Assembly (NCBI GenBank): GCA_947455205.1
Contig: CANGNF010000008.1
Span: 1-64,000 of the forward strand
DNA from: Acetobacteraceae bacterium
Lineage (GTDB): Bacteria; Pseudomonadota; Alphaproteobacteria; Acetobacterales; Acetobacteraceae
Length of the DNA stretch: 64,000 bases
Direction: 5' to 3'
Shown here piece after piece: positions 1-7,152 of this stretch; position 1 is the stretch's first letter; every line of letters starts with the position of its first letter. A program made the translations under genes and the position numbers. The notes under the pieces were generated by a model. It had not been told where the DNA came from. It made no database searches and saw only the letters and a program-made list of their open reading frames with translations.

Positions 1-888
1 CGCGCCGGGCGTCGGCGCAGGCGCCGCGCCGGGCATTGTCCGGAAGTACTGGAAGAAGTCGCTGTCCGGCGTCAGCACGAAGCGCGTCTCGCCATCGGCA
101 AAGGCTTCCCGGTACGCCTGCAGCGTCCGCCACACCTGGAAGAACTGCGGATCGCGGGAGAACGCCTCGGCGAAGATCGTGATCGCCTCGCGGTCGCCCT
201 GGCCACGCAGGATCTCCGAATCGCGCTGCGCCTCGGCCAAAATCACCGTGCGCTCGCGCTCGGCCCCGGCGCGGATCCCGGCGCTTTCCTGCGCGCCCTC
301 GGCCCGTTCCTGCCGCGCCACCCGCTCACGCTCGGACTGCATGCGGGAGAGGATGGCCTGGGTGTTCTGCTCCGGCAGGTCGGCGCGACGGATGCGGACA
401 TCCAGCACCTCGACGCCGAAGCGCGTCGCCTCCGCGTTCACCTGCCGCCGGATCTCGCCCATGATCCGGGCGCGGTCCTGGCTCAGCACGCTCGGCAGCG
501 GCTCGTTGCCCAGCACGCGGCGCACGGCCGACGTGACGATGCTGTTCAGCCGGCCCCGGATGCCGGCTTCCGCCGCGCCGGTGGTCTGGAAGTACAGCAG
601 CGGGTCGGTGATGCGGAACCGCGCGAAGCTGTCCACCACCAGCCGGCGCTGGTCGCCCAGGATCACCTCCTCGCGCGGGCCCTCGAAGTCGAGCAGCCGG
701 CGGTCCAGGGCGATCACGTTCTGGACGAAGGGGATCTTCCAGGCCAGGCCGGGTTCCCGGATCACGCGGATCGGCTCGCCGAACTGGGTCACCAGCACCT
801 GCTCGGTCTGCGCCACCACGAACAGCGAGGACAGCGCGGTCACCAGCAGCACGGCCGCGACCACGCCGGAAATCAGCAGGCGGTTCAT
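1..888 (-). CDS. hflC: HflC, SPFH-domain modulator of FtsH protease (3' end cut by window edge)
   Basis: Partner of HflK in the inner-membrane HflKC complex that surrounds and modulates the FtsH protease. The 296 visible residues begin with a single N-terminal membrane segment (about residues 3-22) and a stomatin/SPFH domain that starts VVAQTEQVLVTQFGEP. A charged coiled-coil stretch follows, rich in ERERVARQERAEG-type sequence. The reading frame is still open at base 1, so only the extreme C-terminus is missing. The ATG overlaps the hflK stop as ATGA, giving translational coupling in the usual hflK-hflC order. Identification is by family features and neighbour, with little doubt. Confidence 0.95.
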   Translation of the reverse strand, partial: MNRLLISGVVAAVLLVTALSSLFVVAQTEQVLVTQFGEPIRVIREPGLAWKIPFVQNVIALDRRLLDFEGPREEVILGDQRRLVVDSFARFRITDPLLYFQTTGAAEAGIRGRLNSIVTSAVRRVLGNEPLPSVLSQDRARIMGEIRRQVNAEATRFGVEVLDVRIRRADLPEQNTQAILSRMQSERERVARQERAEGAQESAGIRAGAERERTVILAEAQRDSEILRGQGDREAITIFAEAFSRDPQFFQVWRTLQAYREAFADGETRFVLTPDSDFFQYFRTMPGAAPAPTPGA

Positions 889-2132
889 CGGCCGCTCCCC
901 ATGTTGGCGCGGGCGGGTGGCGTGGCGGGGGCCGCCGGGGCCGGCCGCCCCGGCAGCGGCTGGCCATCGCCCGGGTTCAGGTTCAGCAGCGGCAGCACGC
1001 CCTGCAGCCGGTCATCCACCACCAGCTTGGGGTTGCGCCGCAGGATCTCCTCCATCGTCTCCAGGTACAGCCGGCGCAGGGTGATGTCCTGCGCCAGGTT
1101 GTAGGCCTCTAGCACGCTGGTGAAGCGCGACGCCTCGCCGCGCGCCTTGGCCACCTGGCTCTCGCGGTAGCCGGTGGCTTCCTGCACCAGCCGCTGTGCC
1201 TCGCCGCGGGCGCGGGGCACGATGTCGTTGCGGTAGCTCTGCGCCTCGTTGCGGGCGCGCTCGCGGTCGGAACCGGCGCGCTGCACGTCGTTGAACGCCT
1301 CGATCACCGCCGCCGGCGGGTCGGTCTTCTGCGCCTGCACCTGGGTGATCTCCACCCCCGCATGGTACTGGTCCAGAATCGCCTGGGTGCCGGCCCGCAC
1401 CGCCTGTTCGATCTGCGCCCGCGCCTCGTTCATGGCGGGCTGGATCGGCGTGCGGCCGATCACCTCGCGCATCACGCTCTCGGCCGCGCTCTTGATCGTC
1501 TGCTCGGCGTTGCGGGTGTTGAACAGGAAGTCGGCGGCATCACGGATGCGCCAGAACACCGTGAAGTCGATGTCGACGATGTTCTCGTCGCCGGTCAGCA
1601 TCAGGCTTTCCTCCAGCACGTCGCGTGCCGAGGTGATGCGCGCGCCGGCCGGCAGGTCGCCGTCGCCGCGGAAGCCGATGTCGATGCGGTTGATCCGGGT
1701 GACGCGCGGCGTCCGCACCTGCTCCACCGGCCAGGGGATGTGGTAGTTCAGCCCCGGCCCGGCCATGCGGGTGAAGGCGCCGAAGCGCATCACCACGCCC
1801 AGCTCGTCCGGCTGCACCCGGAACACGCCGGAGGCACCCCACAGGCCCACCACCAGCACGGCCATCAGCGCCAGGCTGCGGCCGCCGGCACCGCCCATGC
1901 CGCCGCCACCGGGCAGCATGCGGCGCACCTGCGCCTGCGCCTGGCGGATCAGCTCGTCCAGGTCCGGCATCGGCCCGCCCGGGCCGCGCGGCGGCTGGCC
2001 GCCGGGCCCTCCGCCTGGTCCACCGGGTGGCGGCGAGCCCCAGGGCCCGCCATTGCCGCCGCCAGGACGCGGGTTGCCCCAAGGGCTCCCCCCAGGGCTT
2101 CCACCAGGGCCGCCGCCGTTGTTCAACGCCAT
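885..2132 (-). CDS. hflK: HflK, SPFH-domain subunit of the HflKC complex
   Basis: Membrane-anchored SPFH protein that forms the HflKC assembly with HflC and regulates FtsH. The 415-residue protein has a long Gly/Pro-rich cytoplasmic N-terminus (about residues 4-65), typical of HflK. One membrane segment (about 85-105) and an SPFH domain beginning VQPDELGVVMRFG follow, and then an Ala/Glu-rich coiled coil. I chose the ATG at 2132 because a GGAGG lies about 12 bases upstream and the protein start matches the family; an open extension to 2312 would overlap the divergent mrp start. The stop overlaps hflC by 4 bases. Confidence 0.95.
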   Translation of the reverse strand: MALNNGGGPGGSPGGSPWGNPRPGGGNGGPWGSPPPGGPGGGPGGQPPRGPGGPMPDLDELIRQAQAQVRRMLPGGGGMGGAGGRSLALMAVLVVGLWGASGVFRVQPDELGVVMRFGAFTRMAGPGLNYHIPWPVEQVRTPRVTRINRIDIGFRGDGDLPAGARITSARDVLEESLMLTGDENIVDIDFTVFWRIRDAADFLFNTRNAEQTIKSAAESVMREVIGRTPIQPAMNEARAQIEQAVRAGTQAILDQYHAGVEITQVQAQKTDPPAAVIEAFNDVQRAGSDRERARNEAQSYRNDIVPRARGEAQRLVQEATGYRESQVAKARGEASRFTSVLEAYNLAQDITLRRLYLETMEEILRRNPKLVVDDRLQGVLPLLNLNPGDGQPLPGRPAPAAPATPPARANMGSGR

Positions 2133-2311
2133 TGCCTGTTCAGGCCTCCGCTGCCGTGTTGCCGGCGCCACACCGAATAAGGGGGGTGCAACATTGCCGC
2201 GACCCGGCCATATCACGCCCGGCCGCAGTGCACACGGGGCCGCCCTCGGTTCGAGGAGCACCGCCCCGTTCCGCCCTGCGATATTGTCGTCTCCGGGGGT
2301 GTTTTCAAGCA

Positions 2312-3457
2312 ATGTCTGACGTTCTGGTTGCTGCCGTGCGCGCCGCCTTGTCCAAGGTGCAGGACCCGATGAGCGGCCGCGACCTGGTCGCCGCCGGCCT
2401 GGTCCAGGGCCTGACCGCCCGCGATGGCCTGGTGCAATTCGCGCTGGAGGTGCCGCGCGAGCGCGCCCGGGAGCTGGAGCCGCTGCGCCAGGCCGCGGAA
2501 GCCGCGGCCAGCGGCGTCGCCGGCGTGCTCAGCGCCACCTGCGTGCTGACCGCCCACCGCCCGGCGGGCGCCCCGGCCCCGGCCGCGCCCAAGCCGGCCG
2601 CCGCGCCGCACAGCCACGGGCATGGCCACAGCCACGCCGCCCCCAAGGGCCAGGGCGAGATGCTGCTGCCGGACGTGAAGTTCATCGTCGCCGTCGCCAG
2701 CGGCAAGGGCGGCGTCGGCAAGTCCACCACCGCGGTCAACCTGGCCGTGGCGCTGGCCGCCCAGGGCCTGGCCGTTGGCCTGCTGGACGCCGACATCTAC
2801 GGCCCCTCCCTGCCGCAGATGCTGGGCGCGCGGGAAAAGCCGCGCACCGAGGGCCAGAAGCTGATCCCGATCCAGCGCTGGGGCCTGCAGGCCATGAGCA
2901 TCGGCTTCCTGGTGGACCCCGATACCGCGATGATCTGGCGCGGACCCATGGTGATGGGCGCGCTGGAGCAGATGATGGGCCAGGTCACCTGGGGCAAGCT
3001 GGACATCATGGTGGTGGACATGCCGCCCGGCACCGGCGACGCCCAGCTGACCATGAGCCAGCGCGTGCCGCTGGCCGGCGCCGTCATCGTCTCCACCCCG
3101 CAGGACGTGGCGCTGATCGACGCCAAGCGCGGCGTGAAGATGTTCGAGAAGGTCAACGTCCCGGTCCTGGGCCTGATCGAGAACATGAGCTTCTTCTGCT
3201 GCCCGAAATGCGGCGAGCGCACCGAGATCTTCGGCCATGGCGGCGCCCGCGCCGAGGCCGGCCGCATGGGCGTGGAGTTCCTCGGCGAGCTGCCGCTGAA
3301 GCTGGCGATCCGCGAGCTGGCCGATGCCGGCACGCCCATCGTCGCGGCCCGGCCGGAGACCGAGGAAGCCGGCCACTACCGCGCCATCGCCGCCCGGCTG
3401 TGGGCCAAGCTGAACGGCGCGGTCAACAAGGCGGGCCCGCGCATCATGGTGGAGTAG
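2312..3457 (+). CDS. mrp: Mrp/ApbC/NBP35-type iron-sulfur cluster carrier ATPase
   Basis: P-loop ATPase that carries and delivers Fe-S clusters in the cytoplasm. In 381 residues there is an N-terminal MIP18/DUF59-like domain (about 1-80) and an Ala/Pro linker. A deviant Walker A, GKGGVGKST, lies at residues 131-139, and a CPKC pair (Cys297, Cys300) is the expected cluster site. Unusually, the linker carries a His-rich run at about residues 100-108 (HSHGHGHSH), which could bind metal. The ATG at 2312 is preferred because the DUF59-like domain begins directly after it. It is divergent from hflK, with a 179-base spacer in between. Confidence 0.93.
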   Translation: MSDVLVAAVRAALSKVQDPMSGRDLVAAGLVQGLTARDGLVQFALEVPRERARELEPLRQAAEAAASGVAGVLSATCVLTAHRPAGAPAPAAPKPAAAPHSHGHGHSHAAPKGQGEMLLPDVKFIVAVASGKGGVGKSTTAVNLAVALAAQGLAVGLLDADIYGPSLPQMLGAREKPRTEGQKLIPIQRWGLQAMSIGFLVDPDTAMIWRGPMVMGALEQMMGQVTWGKLDIMVVDMPPGTGDAQLTMSQRVPLAGAVIVSTPQDVALIDAKRGVKMFEKVNVPVLGLIENMSFFCCPKCGERTEIFGHGGARAEAGRMGVEFLGELPLKLAIRELADAGTPIVAARPETEEAGHYRAIAARLWAKLNGAVNKAGPRIMVE

Positions 3458-3509
3458 CCCCGGCCTGCCGGGTGGTATGCTGGCGGCCACACCCAAGGGG
3501 GGCGCCAGC

Positions 3510-3920
3510 ATGCCGGCCACCAAGCTGTTCACCGCCATGGCCAATGCCGTGGCCCATGCCGCCGGCCGGCCCAGCGGCTTCCTGCTGGCGCTGGCCGTGG
3601 TGCTGGTCTGGGCCGCCACCGGCCCGCTCTTCGGCTATTCCGATACCTGGCAGCTGGTCATCAACACCGGCACCACGGTCGTCACCTTCCTGATGGTGTT
3701 CCTGATCCAGAACACCCAGAACCGCGACGGCGCCGCGATCCAGGCCAAGCTGGACGAGTTGATCCGCACCAGCCGGGCGCAGAACAGCTTCATCGGCATC
3801 GAGCACCTGACCGAGGAGGAGCTGGACCAGATCCGCGCCACCTGCGCCGAGCGCGCCGCCGGCGCGGTGCTGCACGACCGCGCCCGCCAACACCGCAAGG
3901 CGCCGGACGTGCAGACCTAA
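3510..3920 (+). CDS. Low-affinity iron permease family membrane protein
   Basis: Small inner-membrane protein of 136 residues that resembles the Iron_permease family (PF04120). There are two predicted membrane segments (about residues 21-41 and 50-72), then a conserved hydrophilic tail with the family's QNTQNRDGAAIQAKLDELIR signature. Iron transport itself is poorly supported for this short bacterial family, so the function should be read as a family label only. The ATG at 3510 has an AAGGGGGG ribosome site about 10 bases upstream; an earlier in-frame ATG at 3477 lacks one. Its TAA stop overlaps the stop of the convergent hydrolase gene by two bases. Confidence 0.75.
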   Translation: MPATKLFTAMANAVAHAAGRPSGFLLALAVVLVWAATGPLFGYSDTWQLVINTGTTVVTFLMVFLIQNTQNRDGAAIQAKLDELIRTSRAQNSFIGIEHLTEEELDQIRATCAERAAGAVLHDRARQHRKAPDVQT

Positions 3921-5137
3921 CTAAGCCGCGCCAGTTCCGGCAGCAGGTATTCCGCGAACAGCGGCGGGTTCTCGGCAAACGGGAAATGCCCGATGCCATC
4001 CATCCGCTGGAAGCGCGCGCCCTTGATCTTCGCCGCCGTCTCGGCGCTGTGTTCCGCGGTGCAGGAGTAGTCATACTCCCCGGTCAGCATCACCAGCGGG
4101 CAGCGCGCGGTGTCGATGCCGTGCACCCGGTCCCGCGCATCCCATTCGCCGCTGTAGAAGTCGATGTCGCGGGCGAAGGTGGCGTGGCCGCCCTGGCTGT
4201 ACTGCCACCACACATCGGTGGCGCAGGGCTGCGGGCTTTGCGGCGCCATCAGCCCCTCGATCCATTCCGGCGTGAACACCGCCTGGTCCACCAGCGGATG
4301 CTCCGCCCAGCCGGTGCGCCGGCCCTGGATATGGTCGCTGCTCTCGCAGGCGATGATCCCGCTGAACGCCTCCGGGTGGCGCAGCGCCAGTTCCAGGCAG
4401 ATCTCGCCGGACATGCTGGCGCCCAGCACCACCGGCTTGTGCAGCCCCGCCGCCCGCACCACGCCCATGATCAGCTCGACATAGCGGTCGGTGGTCAGCC
4501 ACCAGTCGCCGGGCATGGCGCCGTTGGGCGCCGGCGACTTGCCATGCCAGGGCAGGTCGAAGCTGGTCAGCCGCCAGTCCCGCGAAATCCGCCGGTCCGC
4601 CATCAACCGATGGAATTGCCGGCCATCGCTGCCCGCGGTGTGCAGGCACAGCAGGTCGCGCCCGGCCCCCGCCTGCTCGATGTAGACGCGGTGCCCGGCC
4701 ACGCCGACGTAGCGGCCGCCGATCTCGGCCGGCTCCGGTTCCGCCAGCGCCGGGCGCAGGCTGGCCGGCACCGGCCCCTCCCGCCCGGCGCGCACCCAGC
4801 GGCCGATCTCCAGCACCCGCCGCGCCAGGTGCACATGCTGCACGAAGGCCAGTTCCTCGCCGGCCACGCTGAACGCGGGCACCCGCATCCGCAGCGCGAA
4901 CAGGCTGTGGTGATGCCGCACCGGCATCAGCTCCAGCGCCCGCGCCCAAACCTCGGCCGGTGCCTGCAGGCTGAAGCCGCGCGACCCCGCGCCGAAGCCG
5001 AAGCGCACGCCGGCCACGTCGAACGCCACATCCGCCTGCCGCGCCATCCGCGCCAGCACCGCATCGCCGCGCACGGCATCCTGCCAGCGCGTCGCCATCC
5101 CCTCTGGCATCCCCTCTGGCATCCCTTCCGGCAGCAT
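3917..5137 (-). CDS. Alpha/beta-fold hydrolase with extra N-terminal domain
   Basis: Serine hydrolase of the alpha/beta fold; substrate unknown. The 406-residue protein has an unrecognised N-terminal region of about 150 residues and then a hydrolase domain. The nucleophile elbow is GASMSG, the likely acid is in GEYDYS, and the catalytic histidine is in GIGHFPF near the end. The ATG at 5137 shares its A with the TGA of the upstream EF-hand gene (TGATG), which supports this start and suggests translational coupling. The first codons are a run of MPEG repeats, each with its own ATG, so starts at 5125, 5113-5098 are also possible. The 3' end meets the iron-permease-family gene. Confidence 0.8.
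   Translation of the reverse strand: MLPEGMPEGMPEGMATRWQDAVRGDAVLARMARQADVAFDVAGVRFGFGAGSRGFSLQAPAEVWARALELMPVRHHHSLFALRMRVPAFSVAGEELAFVQHVHLARRVLEIGRWVRAGREGPVPASLRPALAEPEPAEIGGRYVGVAGHRVYIEQAGAGRDLLCLHTAGSDGRQFHRLMADRRISRDWRLTSFDLPWHGKSPAPNGAMPGDWWLTTDRYVELIMGVVRAAGLHKPVVLGASMSGEICLELALRHPEAFSGIIACESSDHIQGRRTGWAEHPLVDQAVFTPEWIEGLMAPQSPQPCATDVWWQYSQGGHATFARDIDFYSGEWDARDRVHGIDTARCPLVMLTGEYDYSCTAEHSAETAAKIKGARFQRMDGIGHFPFAENPPLFAEYLLPELARLS
5098..5137 (-). repeat. 12-bp tandem repeat giving several in-frame ATG codons
   Basis: Three 12-base units (CATCCCCTCTGG type on the plus strand, the third slightly diverged) encode a repeated Met-Pro-Glu-Gly at the start of the hydrolase. On the coding strand every unit supplies an ATG preceded by a purine-rich GGAAGGG or GAGGGG stretch, so the ribosome has several alternative initiation points. 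Confidence 0.85.
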
Positions 5138-5583
5138 CACCGTGGCGCCGCCGTCCGTGGCCGCGGCAATTCCTCGGCCGAGATCGCGCCGTCGCCATTG
5201 GCGTCGAAGGCGCGGAACCAGCTTTCCGCCACCGGGCGGATTTCCATCAGTGTCACCTGGTTGTCTCGGTTGGAATCGATGGCGCGGAACATCGCGGTGC
5301 GCCGGTCGCGCTGGCGCTGCGGGTCCGGCTGCGGCCGGTCCGGGCGGGGTGGCCGGCCCGGCCCCTGCGCCGCCAGCCATTCCTCCAGGCTCAGCCCGCC
5401 ACTGCGGTTGGCATCGGCCTCCACGAAGCGGCGCTGGATATGCTCCCACGCCTCTTCCCAGCTCACCCGGCCATCATGGTTCAGGTCCCAGGGCGCAAGG
5501 CCCCCCGGCACCACCTGGCCCCACGCCGGCACGGCCAGCGCAAGCCCGGCGCCCAGCAGCGCCATCCGGCCCAGCGCCTTCAT
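5137..5583 (-). CDS. Secreted EF-hand calcium-binding protein
   Basis: Small calcium-binding protein of 148 residues, probably exported. The first 23 residues look like a signal peptide with a cleavage site near AWGQ. Four EF-hand loops are readable: Asp33 (DLNHDGRVSWEE), Asp57 (DANRSGGLSLEE), Asp103 (DSNRDNQVTLME) and Asp127 (DANGDGAISAEE). A Pro/Arg-rich linker separates the two pairs. Loop 2 (DANRSGG) and loop 3 (DSNRDNQ) depart from the canonical pattern and may bind weakly. The ATG at 5583 starts the signal peptide directly. The stop overlaps the start of the downstream hydrolase by one base, so the two are probably co-expressed. Confidence 0.85.
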   Translation of the reverse strand: MKALGRMALLGAGLALAVPAWGQVVPGGLAPWDLNHDGRVSWEEAWEHIQRRFVEADANRSGGLSLEEWLAAQGPGRPPRPDRPQPDPQRQRDRRTAMFRAIDSNRDNQVTLMEIRPVAESWFRAFDANGDGAISAEELPRPRTAAPR

Positions 5584-5656
5584 CCGCCGTGTCCCGTCAT
5601 CGGCCCAATCCCCCTGGTTCGCCGCCGCCCGGCCACCCCGCCGCAGGCGACGCGCC

Positions 5657-7057
5657 CTACCGCCGCGCCGGTGTCCCGGCCTCGCCAGCATCCCACCACA
5701 GCCCGGCGAAGGCCAGCAGCCCCTCGCGCGCCGGGCCGGTCATCAAATGCTCGTCAGGGCCGTGCTGCTTGCACCCGTTGTAGCTGTGCGGCACCCACAC
5801 CAGCGGCACCCCCAGATGGTCCATGAACACATCCCCAGGCAACCCCCCGGAGGCGTTGGGGATGATCTGCACCGGCTTGCCCAGCGACCGCTGCATGCTC
5901 CCCTGCGCCCATTGCACCCAGGGGTGGTCCGGCGCGGTGCGGCTGGCGGGCATCCGCACCGCCGCATTCTCCACCTTCACCAAATGCAGCCCATGCGCGT
6001 CCAGGTGCTGGCGCAACGCTGGCTCGAACAGGCTGGTGTCACTGTCCACGGTGTAGCGGATCTGGCAATGCGCCCGCGCATCCGGCGCCACCGCGTTCAC
6101 CGGGCTGTCCGGCTTGCCCGACAGCATGGCCAGCACGATGAAGCTGTTCCAGCCATAGATCTTCTCGGCGCTGGACAGCCCCGGCTCGCCCCAGCCGGCA
6201 TCGATCGTCGCGCTGTCGCCGCCGCCGCCGACCTCGCAGCCCACCAGCGCCTGGCGCACATTCTCCGGCACGCCGCCCTGGGGAAACCACTCCCGCACCA
6301 GCACCTTGCCGTTGCGGTCCATCATGGTGGAAATCGCATGCGCCAGCAGCACCGCGGGGTCCATGGTCAGCCCACCCCAATGGCCGGAATGCACCCCGCC
6401 GTCGCGCAGCTTCACCACCAGGTCGAAGTTGAAGCTGCCGCGGCTGCCGGTCGCGATCGTCGGCACCTCCGGCTCTATCCGCGGCCCGTCGGAGGCGATC
6501 ATCGCATCCGCCGCCAGCAGCGCCGGATTGGCCGCCACGAACTCGCGCAGGCCGCGGCTGCCGCGTTCCTCCGCCATCTCCAGCACCAGCTTGACGTTGC
6601 AGCCAAGCTTGCCGCCGCGCTCCGCCAGCACCGCCTCCAGCGCCAGCAGGTTGATGGCGTGCTGGCCCTTGTTGTCGGCGGTGCCGCGGCCGTACCACAG
6701 GTCGCCTTCCTCCCGCAGCACCCAGGGGTCGCGCCCCTGGCTCCACTGCTCCGGCAGGCCGCGCACCGTATCGCCATGGCCGTACAGCAATATCGTCGGC
6801 CGCGCCGGGTCCTCGATGCGTTCCGCCGTCAGGATCGGCCCGAAGCCCGCCAGCGGGTTGGGATGGATCCGCGCGGTGAAGCCCAGCCGCTCCACCCAGG
6901 GGGTGATCTGCCCGGCCAGGTAGTCGTGCAGCGTCTGCTCCCGCCCCGGCTCCTGGCTGGAGGACGGCACCGCCACCAGCGCCGCCAGCCGCGCCTTCAG
7001 CGTGCCGTCGTCGAAGCTCGCGGCAGCCCGGGCCAGCGCCCCTTCCCTCGTCGCCAT
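5657..7057 (-). CDS. M20-family metallopeptidase (dipeptidase/ArgE-like)
   Basis: Zinc-dependent peptidase or deacylase of family M20, 466 residues. Metal ligands are visible: His94 and Asp96 in YGHGDTVRG, Asp128 in YGRGTADNKGQ, the Glu pair in EMAEERGS, an Asp in IASDGPR, and a late His in QHGPDEHL. The length and the insertion pattern fit the M20 dipeptidase subgroup (CNDP/PepV-like) better than DapE. The ATG at 7057 is preceded by GGAAGGGG about 9 bases upstream. Substrate cannot be read from sequence. It sits alone between the EF-hand/hydrolase pair and the AsmA gene. Confidence 0.88.
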   Translation of the reverse strand: MATREGALARAAASFDDGTLKARLAALVAVPSSSQEPGREQTLHDYLAGQITPWVERLGFTARIHPNPLAGFGPILTAERIEDPARPTILLYGHGDTVRGLPEQWSQGRDPWVLREEGDLWYGRGTADNKGQHAINLLALEAVLAERGGKLGCNVKLVLEMAEERGSRGLREFVAANPALLAADAMIASDGPRIEPEVPTIATGSRGSFNFDLVVKLRDGGVHSGHWGGLTMDPAVLLAHAISTMMDRNGKVLVREWFPQGGVPENVRQALVGCEVGGGGDSATIDAGWGEPGLSSAEKIYGWNSFIVLAMLSGKPDSPVNAVAPDARAHCQIRYTVDSDTSLFEPALRQHLDAHGLHLVKVENAAVRMPASRTAPDHPWVQWAQGSMQRSLGKPVQIIPNASGGLPGDVFMDHLGVPLVWVPHSYNGCKQHGPDEHLMTGPAREGLLAFAGLWWDAGEAGTPARR

Positions 7058-7152
7058 GCAGCGGCCCCTTCCCAATAAGGCAGATTCGTCGCGCAGGGTG
7101 CGCGGGACCGCCGGGGGAGGCAAGCCGGGTATCGTTGCGGCTTCGAACCGCG

